A program made the translations under genes and the position numbers. This document shows, in pieces, positions 17,529 to 27,037 of a DNA stretch of 64,000 nucleotides (position 1 is the first letter of the stretch; each line of letters opens with the position of its first letter). The stretch is taken from the NCBI RefSeq assembly GCF_003546865.1, contig NZ_CP023434.1, positions 1,550,001 through 1,614,000 of the forward strand. Direction: 5' to 3'. The notes under the pieces were generated by a model. The model was given only the letters and a program-made list of their open reading frames with translations. It was not told where the DNA came from and ran no database searches. This DNA comes from Suicoccus acidiformans. GTDB taxonomy: Bacteria; Bacillota; Bacilli; Lactobacillales; Aerococcaceae.

Positions 17529-18238
17529 TTGCCTAATTCCTCCTCAATATAGGTTAATTGTTGTTGAATCTCTTGAAGTCTTTCCAGGTTCGGTTGCTTA
17601 GCTTGCTGCAAACTTGCCTGAACATAGCGTAAGGCTTGCGCTTCGTCCGCCCACATGAGCCGGAAGGCTTCGCCTTGCTTTTGTAATTGCTTCGGCCCCA
17701 TCAAACGCTCTTTATCACTTAAAGAAGCTACTTTGCCAGGACGCTCGACACAGGCAATAACTTCATAGAAATGCTTTCCCTCTTGCATTACCGCTTCGTC
17801 CAGAATTTCATAGCCTGCCTCATCCAACCACGTTCGCAAGGCATAATTCCCCACATTGGCCTGAAGTACTAAGGTATGCTCGACTTCAAGTCGCCCGACA
17901 CCAGCTTCTAAGATGTCCCGCATCAAACGTCCACCCATACCACAAATTGTTACGGTATTAATCCGGTCACTCGCTTCCACCACTGTCAAACCATCGCCTA
18001 GTCGAACAGAAATCTTATCTTCCAGGCCTTGGCTACTTACTTCTTCCTTGGCTGACGCTAAGGGTCCAGCAGCCACGTCGCCAGCAACTGCAAAAGTTAC
18101 TTCCCCTTCCAAGGCCAAGGCACACGGCAAATAGGCATGATCGGTTCCAATATCGGCAAGCCGGCACGGCTTAGCTGCATAACTCACTACAAAATCATAT
18201 ACTTGCGATAAACGTTTGGATAAATGCGTTGAATTCAT
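17525..18238 (-). CDS. trmK: tRNA (adenine(22)-N(1))-methyltransferase
   Basis: A 237-residue class I SAM methyltransferase. SAM-binding motifs ADIGTDHAYLPCALA and AGDVAAGPLASAKE and the catalytic-region TVTICGMGGRLMRDIL match TrmK, which methylates N1 of A22 in tRNA. A helical C-terminal domain (about 165-237) is present as in Bacillus TrmK. In Bacillus and streptococci trmK also lies close to rpoD and next to the Nif3 gene, as here. An extended -10 element (TGATACAAT on the minus strand near 18275) probably starts the trmK-nif3-pepT-thioesterase unit. Confidence 0.9.
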   Translation of the reverse strand: MNSTHLSKRLSQVYDFVVSYAAKPCRLADIGTDHAYLPCALALEGEVTFAVAGDVAAGPLASAKEEVSSQGLEDKISVRLGDGLTVVEASDRINTVTICGMGGRLMRDILEAGVGRLEVEHTLVLQANVGNYALRTWLDEAGYEILDEAVMQEGKHFYEVIACVERPGKVASLSDKERLMGPKQLQKQGEAFRLMWADEAQALRYVQASLQQAKQPNLERLQEIQQQLTYIEEELGK

Positions 18239-18364
18239 AAGGACCTACTTTCCATTTCTCTAGTCTCTCATATTGTATCATAAGGCAATTCCTAGCGCAC
18301 CTTTCAGCCTAGCAAAAGGCGTGCAATTCATGTAAGCAATCACTAACTCACCGCCTTTCACCCT

Positions 18365-18380
18365 ATTCAATTCGTTGAAT
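18365..18380. promoter_or_regulatory. Inverted repeat upstream of the MocR-type gene
   Basis: ATTCAA-TTCG-TTGAAT is a perfect 6-4-6 inverted repeat. It lies about 29 bases before a TGGTACCAT extended -10 (18406-18414) that probably drives the regulator gene. ACCAT also occurs twice as a direct repeat (18383 and 18410). A role as operator is an inference from its position only. Confidence 0.4.
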
Positions 18381-18462
18381 CACCATGTACTTTCCCTGTG
18401 AAATCTGGTACCATTGATTTATCCCTTTAACTACTTTGGAGGTAACCAGAAAGGAGCAACTT

Positions 18463-19854
18463 ATGCTTATTCCCTTAAATCCACACAGTTCGACCCCTTT
18501 ATATATTCAAGTTTACCAAGCACTTAAAGGTAGAATTTTAGACAATAGTCTGCCCTATGAAAGCAAATTACCGAGTAAGCGTCATTTCGCCCAGTTGAAT
18601 GGGATTAGCCAGAATACGGTCTTAAAGGCTTATGAACAACTGATGGACGAAGGGTATATTTATGCTCATGAGCGCCGTGGCTACTTCGTAAGTGATGTGA
18701 AACATCATTTCATCCTTGAGGCCAGCCCACCTGAAAATCAGCCTTTACCGGCAGAAACGAAAGCAGAGAGCGATTTACTCGACTTATCGCGCTCAAATCC
18801 TGACCCTGAGCTCTTTCCTTTTGACCAATTCCGCAAACTCTATCAGAAGCATCTGAACACCAAAGAAGCGAACTTACTCGGCGCAACGGATGCCCAAGGA
18901 CTCTTGAGCTTAAGGCAAGCCTTAGTCTCCTATTTGCAAGAAGCCCGAGGTGTGCCTGCAACAGCTCAGCAAATCGTTCTAGGCCCTAGCACGCAAGCCC
19001 TTTTGCAATTACTTTTACCTTTATTGGCTCATCAAGAAAGCATCGGCATCGAAAATCCTGGCTATCATCGTCTCAATCCACTCTTTAAGGAGTATGGTTT
19101 AACGCTTATTCCTCTGACCGTGCATGAAGATGGCATCGACCTTGCTGAAGTAATGTCCTACGCACCGGATTTACTCTTTCTCACTCCGAGCCACCAATTC
19201 CCCACGGGCAGCATTATGCCGATTGAGAAGCGCTTAGATTTACTTCATTGGGTCCAAACAAACCCTGAACGCTATATTATCGAAGATGACTATGATAGTG
19301 AATTTAAATATTCGGGCATTCCCGTCCCTGCCCTCGTAAGTCTCGACCAAGCCCAACGGGTCATTTATATGGGAAGTTTCTCCCGAAATCTTGCCCCTAG
19401 CTTGCGCTTATCATACATGGTCTTACCACCCAAACTCATTGAAGATTTCCAAGCACACTATCCCTACTTGGCCCCTTCCCTCAGTACGCTTGAGCAGTAT
19501 GTGCTTGCAGATTACATTCAATCCGGCAAATTGGAACGCCATTTAAATAAGGCGCGTAGCTTCTACAAGAAGAAACGGGATGCCCTTCTTCACACCATTC
19601 AACGTCTGGATCCTGAAGCCATCATTTCAGGTGACCAAGCTGGTCTACATATTCTCTTTCAGCCTAGTATAGCCTTTGACGAAGGACAAGTTCGGCAGAA
19701 AGCTCTAGCAAACGGCGTGAAATTAACCTTCTTAAGTGACTACCGCTTCCAAACAGAACGGCCAAGTCCCTCATACATCTTCCTCAGCTTCTCAGCAGTT
19801 GCCATGCATGAGATTGAACCTTTGATTGAACAGATATATCAATGGCTAGCATAA
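18463..19854 (+). CDS. MocR/GabR-type transcription regulator with altered PLP site
   Basis: A 463-residue fusion of a GntR-type winged helix (about residues 12-80; TPLYIQVYQALKGRIL, ISQNTVLKAYEQL) and a type I aminotransferase fold (about 110-460). Regulators of this kind bind PLP through a lysine and control PLP, GABA or amino acid genes. The domain keeps ENPGY, EDDYDSEFKY and the GSFS..LAPSLRLSYMVLP block of GabR-like proteins, but the lysine that should carry PLP is Arg308 (codon CGA at 19384-19386). The start is the ATG 6 bases after AAGGAG; an upstream TTG is less likely. It is divergent from trmK. The target genes are unknown. Confidence 0.85.
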   Translation: MLIPLNPHSSTPLYIQVYQALKGRILDNSLPYESKLPSKRHFAQLNGISQNTVLKAYEQLMDEGYIYAHERRGYFVSDVKHHFILEASPPENQPLPAETKAESDLLDLSRSNPDPELFPFDQFRKLYQKHLNTKEANLLGATDAQGLLSLRQALVSYLQEARGVPATAQQIVLGPSTQALLQLLLPLLAHQESIGIENPGYHRLNPLFKEYGLTLIPLTVHEDGIDLAEVMSYAPDLLFLTPSHQFPTGSIMPIEKRLDLLHWVQTNPERYIIEDDYDSEFKYSGIPVPALVSLDQAQRVIYMGSFSRNLAPSLRLSYMVLPPKLIEDFQAHYPYLAPSLSTLEQYVLADYIQSGKLERHLNKARSFYKKKRDALLHTIQRLDPEAIISGDQAGLHILFQPSIAFDEGQVRQKALANGVKLTFLSDYRFQTERPSPSYIFLSFSAVAMHEIEPLIEQIYQWLA

Positions 19855-19860
19855 ATGAAA

Positions 19861-19901
19861 AAACCACAGGGCCGAAGTCTAAGCTTACAGCTCTGTGGTT
19901 T
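19861..19901. terminator. Terminator between the MocR-type gene and rpoD
   Basis: Inverted repeat AAACCACAG (19861-19869) / CTGTGGTTT (19893-19901), extended inward by GGC/GCT. On the minus strand it is followed by TTTTTTCATTT, so it is strongest for the rpoD transcript; on the plus strand the U-tract is weak. Confidence 0.8.
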
Positions 19902-19907
19902 CATATC

Positions 19908-21026
<1,119 letters not shown>

Positions 21027-21040
21027 ATAAATAACGCCTC

Positions 21041-22876
21041 CTATTGCTTTATTTTGCGATTGAGTCGCATAATTTGCATCATTAAATCATTCATTTCCGT
21101 GTATTCTGCCGATTGCCTTGCCTGCTTAACCTTCTCCCGTAATTCCTCAATTTCCTGCTGGACGAAGGCCTTGTCGATAGCCTTCAGGCAATCCACCATC
21201 ACTTCTTCTTGGTAGCCTAGATTTTCCTGATCCCAAATGACTTCATTTAGAAATTGACGGCTCGACTCTTCCGTCATTCTATCGACGATGGCTGTCAAAG
21301 GCAAAGACAGCCCTTCATCATAGTATAACTCCTGTAAGGCAAAATATATTCTCTGCGCAGTGTCATGAAAGAGTACTAGCGCTCCGTCCATCTCCTCAAC
21401 AAATTTCCATGCCTCTTCATAGTAAATCAAATGAAATAATAATTGCTTCTCACTTTGAAAAGCCAGGCCCGAGCGAATATTCAAGCTCGTAGATGCCGGA
21501 GCTGGCGCTACAGGTGGCGGAGGGGGAGCGGCTTCACCGGGTGACTCCTGACGCCTTTGCTGGTTCAGTTGCTGTCGTTTGCGGGCAACTTGTTCTTCAA
21601 TCAGGTCTAAACTTACCGTATAGGCTTCAGCTAAGTCCTTCATCCGTAATTCTTGCTCAATTGGTGAATTTAGTTGCGCGATTAACTGGGTGACTTGTTC
21701 GATATATTGAGCTAATTCTTGGTCATTATGGAGATTATAGTGCGTTTTCAAGTACTCGACTTGAAAGTCAAAGGCTGACTGGGCCTCTTCGAGCAGGCGG
21801 TCAAAGGACGCCTTGCCCTTTTGCTTAAGCCATTCATCCGGGTCCAGTCCTTGGGGGATGCTTACGGACTTGGCTACTAATTGCGGACGCGGTAAGACTA
21901 AATCGAAAGCCCGCTTCGTCGCTTTCTGGCCGGCCTCATCACCGTCAAAGATGAAGTAAACCTCCCGGCTCAAACGCGTCAGACGGTCCAAATGTTCCTC
22001 AGTCAAGCTTGTACCCATGGTAGCAACGACATTCTCATAGCCAGCTTGATAGAGTGCCATAACGTCCATATAGCCCTCACAAATTAAGACTTGCTTGGTT
22101 CGGTTTATTTCGGGTCGGGCTAAGTCTAGGTTATAGAGTAGTTCCCCTTTCTGGAAGATGGGGGTTTCTGGGCTATTGAGGTATTTGGCCTGGGGAGACT
22201 GTTCAGCTTGAAACTGTCTGCCAGAAAAGGCCACTACCTGGCCCCGCTCATTTCTTAAGGGAATAATCAAGCGTCCGCAGAAGCGGTCGCGCCATTCTTG
22301 GTAATCATTCTGATAGAAAATTCCGCTGTCGATAAGTTCCTGATCGCTAAATTCATTCTGGCGTAAGTATTCCAACAGAACTTGTGAATTATCTGGCGCT
22401 AAGCCCAATTGAAAGGTATCCAACAGGGCTTCATCAAAGCCACGATTCAATAAATAATCGTAACCTGAGGCACCATTATTCGTCCCTGTTAAATAGTAAT
22501 GGTAGAAGTCCGCCACCTTATCGTGAAGTTCATACAGTCTCTGATGAGCAGGCTGAACTTTGGATCCTTGTTGGAGGTAGCGCTCATCGATTGGTATTTG
22601 ACTAAAGGCCGCAACTTTTGCGAAAGCTTCTGGAAAACTAATTCCTTCAATTTCCTCAATAAAGCTATAGACGTTCCCACCTCGCCCACAACTGAAGCAT
22701 TTATAAATTTGCTTAGGTTGCGAGACGGAAAAGGATGGGTTACGATCTTCATGGAAGGGACACGAAGCAATGTAATTCGCCCCGCGTTTGGTCAATGGAA
22801 CATATTGACTAATAACATCGACAATATCTGTATTCTCCCGAACTTGATTGATGAGTGTTTGTGGAATGAAAGCCAT
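21041..22876 (-). CDS. dnaG: DNA primase
   Basis: A 611-residue primase. The N-terminal CHC2 zinc finger has C-x2-H ... C-x2-C ligands ([11 protein letters not shown] and [10 protein letters not shown]). The TOPRIM core follows with [15 protein letters not shown] and the acidic [12 protein letters not shown] motif. A low-complexity proline/alanine stretch around residue 455 links to the helicase-binding C-terminal domain. It makes RNA primers for replication. It sits between engB and rpoD; the dnaG-rpoD pair is an old conserved arrangement. Confidence 0.97.
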   Translation of the reverse strand: MAFIPQTLINQVRENTDIVDVISQYVPLTKRGANYIASCPFHEDRNPSFSVSQPKQIYKCFSCGRGGNVYSFIEEIEGISFPEAFAKVAAFSQIPIDERYLQQGSKVQPAHQRLYELHDKVADFYHYYLTGTNNGASGYDYLLNRGFDEALLDTFQLGLAPDNSQVLLEYLRQNEFSDQELIDSGIFYQNDYQEWRDRFCGRLIIPLRNERGQVVAFSGRQFQAEQSPQAKYLNSPETPIFQKGELLYNLDLARPEINRTKQVLICEGYMDVMALYQAGYENVVATMGTSLTEEHLDRLTRLSREVYFIFDGDEAGQKATKRAFDLVLPRPQLVAKSVSIPQGLDPDEWLKQKGKASFDRLLEEAQSAFDFQVEYLKTHYNLHNDQELAQYIEQVTQLIAQLNSPIEQELRMKDLAEAYTVSLDLIEEQVARKRQQLNQQRRQESPGEAAPPPPPVAPAPASTSLNIRSGLAFQSEKQLLFHLIYYEEAWKFVEEMDGALVLFHDTAQRIYFALQELYYDEGLSLPLTAIVDRMTEESSRQFLNEVIWDQENLGYQEEVMVDCLKAIDKAFVQQEIEELREKVKQARQSAEYTEMNDLMMQIMRLNRKIKQ

Positions 22877-22897
22877 AGCCTACTCCTTTCAAGTTCC

Positions 22898-23494
22898 TTA
22901 GTCTTCTTCGTCGAATACGTAAGCTTCAATAACTTCCCAAATATCTTCCTTACCTTCACCTGTTACCGAAGAGAATGGGAAAAGTGCATCGACCGTCGGC
23001 AAATCCAAAGCTTTCTCGTATAACTGGAAATGCCGATTCCACTGGTTGCGTTTTACTTTATCGACCTTCGTTAAGATAATGGCGTAAGGGATATCAGCTT
23101 CTTCCGCCAAGTCTTTCATTTGCTTATCCAAAGCCGTTGGCTCATGGCGAAAATCCATAAGTAGAAACAATAGCTCCAAATTCTCGCGTTGCAGGACATA
23201 TTGGCGTACCATCTGTTCAAATTGAACTCTTTGTGATTTAGATACGCGGGCATAACCATAACCAGGCACATCTACAAAGCGAAATTCCTGGTTAATATCA
23301 TAAAAGTTAAGCGTTTGTGTCTTACCAGGTTGACTCGATGTGCGGGCAAGCCCTTTGCGGTCAATCATCCGATTGATAAAAGATGATTTCCCTACGTTAG
23401 ATCGCCCTGCCAGAGCCACTTCGGGGACATCTGGAGCCGGATATTGCTTAGGCGATACCGCACTAATCATCATCTCAGCGTGATGTACATGCAT
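22898..23494 (-). CDS. engB: Ribosome biogenesis GTPase EngB/YsxC
   Basis: A 198-residue TRAFAC-class GTPase. G1 AGRSNVGKSSFIN, the family's G2/G3 region with SSQPGKTQTLNF and VDVPGYGYA, G4 ILTKVDK and G5 FSSVTGEG are clear. YsxC is needed for late assembly of the 50S subunit. The AAGGAGG site is 6 bases before the ATG. It is 18 bases behind clpX, as in Bacillus where ysxC follows the clpX-lon region. Confidence 0.95.
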   Translation of the reverse strand: MHVHHAEMMISAVSPKQYPAPDVPEVALAGRSNVGKSSFINRMIDRKGLARTSSQPGKTQTLNFYDINQEFRFVDVPGYGYARVSKSQRVQFEQMVRQYVLQRENLELLFLLMDFRHEPTALDKQMKDLAEEADIPYAIILTKVDKVKRNQWNRHFQLYEKALDLPTVDALFPFSSVTGEGKEDIWEVIEAYVFDEED

Positions 23495-23512
23495 CTAATC
23501 CCTCCTTATCGC

Positions 23513-24754
23513 TTAAGAAATTTTGCGGTTTTCTTCGTTATAATAACTTGGTTCTGATGTGCCAAGAACGTTCTCCTCGGTAATGACAATCTTAGCAATA
23601 TCATCACGGCTAGGCACCTCATACATCGCCTCAAGCATTACTGTCTCAAGAATCGAACGTAAGCCCCGGGCACCCGTATCACGTTCAAGGGCTAAGCGGG
23701 CTACCGCTCGAAGCGCGTCATCTTCGATTTCTAAAGCCACATCATCCATCGCGAACATCTTCTCGTATTGCTTCACTAAGGCATTCTTCGGCTCAGTTAG
23801 AATGCGAACTAAATCATCTTCCGTCAGCTTTTCTAAGGCTGCTGTCACAGGAATCCGGCCGATAAATTCAGGAATCAGACCGAATTTAAGCAAGTCTTCT
23901 GAAGTCACTTGCTGCATGATACTCTTCGATTCATCCAACTTGCCTTGAGAGGAACCGAAACCGATCACCTTGCTACCAAGACGTTCTTTAACAATTGTTT
24001 CGATACCGGCAAAGGCTCCACCCACAATAAAGAGAATCTGGCTTGTATCCATTTGAATGAAATCTTGGCCAGGATGCTTGCGTCCCCCTTTCGGCGGAAT
24101 ATTAGCAACGGTCCCTTCTAAAATCTTCAAGAGGGCTTGTTGAACACCTTCACCACTTACATCACGGGTAATCGATACATTCTCGCTTTTGCGTGAAATT
24201 TTGTCGATTTCATCCACATAAATAATGCCTTTTTCGGCTCGTTCAATATCATAATCAGCTGCCTGAGCGAGCTTTAAGAGAATATTCTCAACGTCCTCAC
24301 CTACATAACCCGCTTCGGTTAATGTCGTTGCATCGGCAATGGCAAAAGGCACATTCAAGATTTTGGCCAAGGTTTGGGCTAGGAAAGTTTTCCCTGAACC
24401 GGTTGGCCCGATAAGGGCAATGTTACTCTTCTGTAATTCGACACCATCTTCGCTTAGGGAATGTTGGGTCACACGTTTGTAGTGATTATAGACGGCAACG
24501 GCCAACGTCTTCTTCGCCTCATCTTGCCCAATGACATATTCATCGAGAATTGCAACAATTTCTCTTGGGGTTTTGATAGTAATTGGCAGATCGCTCGTCA
24601 TATGACGCATTTCTTCATCAATAATATTCTTGCACAATTCAACGCATTCATCACATATATATACCCCTGGTCCGGCAATGATTTTATTAACTTCGTCCTG
24701 AGATTTCCCACAGAAAGAACAGTGATATTCAATCATCTCGGGTTTTTTCGCCAC
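23513..24754 (-). CDS. clpX: ATP-dependent Clp protease ATP-binding subunit ClpX
   Basis: A 413-residue AAA+ unfoldase that feeds substrates to ClpP. The N-terminal zinc-binding domain is intact (HCSFCGKS ... [10 protein letters not shown]). Walker [13 protein letters not shown], Walker B YVDEIDKI, the pore loop GYVGED, sensor 2 GARGLR and the ClpP-docking IGF loop (KVIGFGSS) are present. The start is a GTG six bases after AGGAGGA; a longer frame would add 16 residues without a ribosome binding site. No CtsR or HrcA site is evident upstream. clpP is not in the window. Confidence 0.96.
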   Translation of the reverse strand: MAKKPEMIEYHCSFCGKSQDEVNKIIAGPGVYICDECVELCKNIIDEEMRHMTSDLPITIKTPREIVAILDEYVIGQDEAKKTLAVAVYNHYKRVTQHSLSEDGVELQKSNIALIGPTGSGKTFLAQTLAKILNVPFAIADATTLTEAGYVGEDVENILLKLAQAADYDIERAEKGIIYVDEIDKISRKSENVSITRDVSGEGVQQALLKILEGTVANIPPKGGRKHPGQDFIQMDTSQILFIVGGAFAGIETIVKERLGSKVIGFGSSQGKLDESKSIMQQVTSEDLLKFGLIPEFIGRIPVTAALEKLTEDDLVRILTEPKNALVKQYEKMFAMDDVALEIEDDALRAVARLALERDTGARGLRSILETVMLEAMYEVPSRDDIAKIVITEENVLGTSEPSYYNEENRKIS

Positions 24755-24777
24755 GTAAATTCCTCCTATAAAAACTG

Positions 24778-24831
24778 TGTAAAAAAGGGTTGCACGAGTC
24801 ACCCTTTAACGACCTGACTTTTGCAATCCCT
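24778..24831 (-). terminator. Terminator of tig (with an alternative hairpin)
   Basis: AAAGGGT (24784-24790) pairs with ACCCTTT (24801-24807), and on the minus strand the stem ends in a run of six T. A competing pairing, GGGTTGCA (24788-24795) with TGCAATCCC (24822-24830, one bulge), would break this hairpin. The gap separates tig from the clpX unit. Confidence 0.65.
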
Positions 24832-24855
24832 CTTTAACACTTCGTATTTTATTTA

Positions 24856-26142
24856 TTATGCATTTGCTTCAGCGGTATCAATAATGATATTCATCGCTTT
24901 CTTCATCTTGATATCTGATGATAACATATCTTCTGTTACAAAGCCACGAACTTGCTCAACTTCCATACCGTATTGCTTAGCAAGTGACTCGGCTTCTTCA
25001 TCGATATCTGCTTGCGAAACTTGGATGTCTTCTGCTTTAACAATGCTTTCCAAGACAAGGTTTGTCTTCGTACGCAATTCTGCTTCATCTTCAAATTGAT
25101 CGTGTAAGTCTTGTTCCGTTGTGCCTGTAATTTGGTAGTAGATTTCTGGTGAAATACCTTGACGGCTCAAGTTATTTAAGAAGTAATCCATTTGACGGTG
25201 AATTTCTTCATGAACCATTGAGTGTGGAATATCTCCGTCTACTTCGGCATTATCAACGGCTTGACGTAAGATAGCATCTTCGAATTGCTCTTGCGCTTGA
25301 GATTCTTTGCTTTCTTCTAGTTGCACACGAATCTTATTCTTTAATTCTTCGAAGGTTTCAACTTCGTCATCCACATCTTTAGCAAATTCATCATCTAATT
25401 CTGGTAATTCCTTCGCCTTCACTTCATGAACTTTAACTTTGAAGACTGCGTCTTTCCCTGCTAAATCTTCTGCGTGATATTCTTCTGGGAAAGTTACGTT
25501 AACATCTAATTCAACACCTGGCTCTTGGCCTACTAATTGCTCTTCAAAGCCTGGGATGAATGTGTTTGAACCAAGTTCTAATGAATGATTCTCAGCTTTA
25601 CCACCGTCAAAGGCTACATCATCAACGAAACCTTCGTAATCGATAACTACTGTGTCACCTTCTTCAGCTGCAGCTTCTTTAACAACTAATTCAGCTAGGG
25701 ACTGACGACGGCTTTCAATTGCCTCATTGACTTCCTCTTCGCTGACACTTGTGTCTTCTTTATCTGCTTTCAAGCCTTTATATTCACCTAAAGTGACTGA
25801 TGGTTTGAGGTCTACTTCGGCAACAAGTACCCAATCTTTCCCTTTATCCATAGATTGGATATCAATGGATGGTTGACCAACAATGTCTTGTCCAGATTCT
25901 TCTACTGCTGCTTGGTAAGCATCTGGCAATAAGTTATTCAATGTTTCTTCATAAAGCGCTTCTTCACCGTAGACATTATCAAAGATTTGGCGTGGAACTT
26001 TCCCTTTACGGAAACCTGGGACAGAGATATTCTTTTTAACACGCTTATATGTTTGGTCAAGTCCTTGCTTTACCGTTTCAGATGGAATTTCAAAAGTCAA
26101 AATACCTTTGTTATTCTCTTTTGCTTCAAAATTTACAGTCAT
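24856..26142 (-). CDS. tig: Trigger factor (peptidyl-prolyl isomerase chaperone)
   Basis: A 428-residue ribosome-bound chaperone. The N-terminal ribosome-docking signature is GFRKGKVPR (about residues 44-52). The FKBP-type PPIase domain (about 160-245) includes GDTVVIDYEGFVDD and FIPGFEEQLVGQEPG, and the C-terminal helical cradle follows. It has its own strong promoter and terminator. tig followed by clpX is a classic proteostasis order. Confidence 0.97.
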   Translation of the reverse strand: MTVNFEAKENNKGILTFEIPSETVKQGLDQTYKRVKKNISVPGFRKGKVPRQIFDNVYGEEALYEETLNNLLPDAYQAAVEESGQDIVGQPSIDIQSMDKGKDWVLVAEVDLKPSVTLGEYKGLKADKEDTSVSEEEVNEAIESRRQSLAELVVKEAAAEEGDTVVIDYEGFVDDVAFDGGKAENHSLELGSNTFIPGFEEQLVGQEPGVELDVNVTFPEEYHAEDLAGKDAVFKVKVHEVKAKELPELDDEFAKDVDDEVETFEELKNKIRVQLEESKESQAQEQFEDAILRQAVDNAEVDGDIPHSMVHEEIHRQMDYFLNNLSRQGISPEIYYQITGTTEQDLHDQFEDEAELRTKTNLVLESIVKAEDIQVSQADIDEEAESLAKQYGMEVEQVRGFVTEDMLSSDIKMKKAMNIIIDTAEANA

Positions 26143-26183
26143 TTATTTAACCTCCAACAAATGTATTCATTACATACCTTAAT

Positions 26184-26212
26184 ATTATAGCGAAAGCTTG
26201 CCTGTTTGTAAA
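26184..26212 (-). promoter_or_regulatory. Promoter of tig
   Basis: On the minus strand TTTACA (26207-26212), a 17-base spacer and TATAAT (26184-26189). It lies 42 bases before the tig start. Confidence 0.8.
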
Positions 26213-26367
26213 CACAAAAACATTGAATTATTCGCTCATTGGCACATTTAATGATAGTACTTGGATTATACTATACCCGCTTTATTTTTCAAAGTTTGTT
26301 TGCTATCGAGGTCAATAAAAGTTATGATACATACGATTCATAGAAATTTTTATTTTTGTAAATTTAT

Positions 26368-26408
26368 CACGATTAATTCAACTGTTTCACCGTTGAATCG
26401 TGTATAAT
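26368..26408 (+). promoter_or_regulatory. recU-pbp1A promoter with overlapping inverted repeat
   Basis: TATAAT at 26403-26408 is only 20 bases before the recU ATG, so the leader is about 14 bases and starts almost at the ribosome binding site. Immediately upstream, CACG-atta-ATTCAAC (26368-26382) and GTTGAAT-CGTG (26392-26402) form an inverted repeat with a nine-base centre that covers the -35 region and ends next to the -10. No good -35 is visible. Confidence 0.55.
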
Positions 26409-26428
26409 GTAGGATAGGAGTGAGTCAC

Positions 26429-27037
26429 ATGATTAATTATCCAAGCGGACAACAGCCGCCTGAACGTGCCAAAGCCCATCCTTTAGCTAAAACATCAGCC
26501 AAGCCCGTTAACTATGGAAGTCGGGGGATGACCTTAGAAGAGCAGATTAATCGAAGTAATCAATATTATTTATCGCACAATTTGGCTGTGATTCATAAGA
26601 AGCCCACACCTATTCAAGTTGTTAAAGTAAACTATCCCAAACGGAGCGCTGCCCGAATTACCGAAGCATACTACCGCCAAGCTTCAACAACGGATTATAA
26701 TGGTGTCTATCAAGGCTATTATATTGATTTCGAAGCGAAGGAAACCCGTAATAAAACGCGCTTTCCTTTGAGCAATCTCCCACTACACCAACAACAACAC
26801 ATGAAGCAATGCCAAGAACAAGGCGGCATTAGTTTTCTGCTGCTATCATTTCGCAGCCATCAGAAAATCTATCTTTTGCCTTTTAAAGCCTTTGAACGCT
26901 TTCAAGCAGAATCGAAGCAGCAAAGTTTACCTTATGAATTTGTTGAAGCGAACGGTTATCTTTGTCAAACAGGCTATCAGCCGATGATTGACTATTTAGC
27001 CGCGCTAGATTGCTATCTTGAAAGAGGTGAGCGTTGA
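26429..27037 (+). CDS. recU: Holliday junction resolvase RecU
   Basis: A 202-residue nuclease of the RecU family that cuts four-way junctions with RuvAB (both present later in this window). The active-site region is TDYNGVYQGYYIDFEAKET, with the D..ExK metal site, preceded by the basic KVNYPKRSAARITEAYY segment. The start is the ATG 8 bases after AGGAG; the GTG at 26420 overlaps that site. It shares TGATG with the next gene. recU beside a class A PBP is conserved in Firmicutes. Confidence 0.94.
   Translation: MINYPSGQQPPERAKAHPLAKTSAKPVNYGSRGMTLEEQINRSNQYYLSHNLAVIHKKPTPIQVVKVNYPKRSAARITEAYYRQASTTDYNGVYQGYYIDFEAKETRNKTRFPLSNLPLHQQQHMKQCQEQGGISFLLLSFRSHQKIYLLPFKAFERFQAESKQQSLPYEFVEANGYLCQTGYQPMIDYLAALDCYLERGER

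Noticed and set aside
23559-23948. 129-codon plus-strand frame opposite clpX
   Set aside because: Antisense shadow of a conserved gene with serine-rich composition.
23513-24802. Longer clpX start adding 16 residues
   Set aside because: The added residues do not look like ClpX, there is no ribosome binding site there, and the GTG at 24754 follows AGGAGGA at the right distance.
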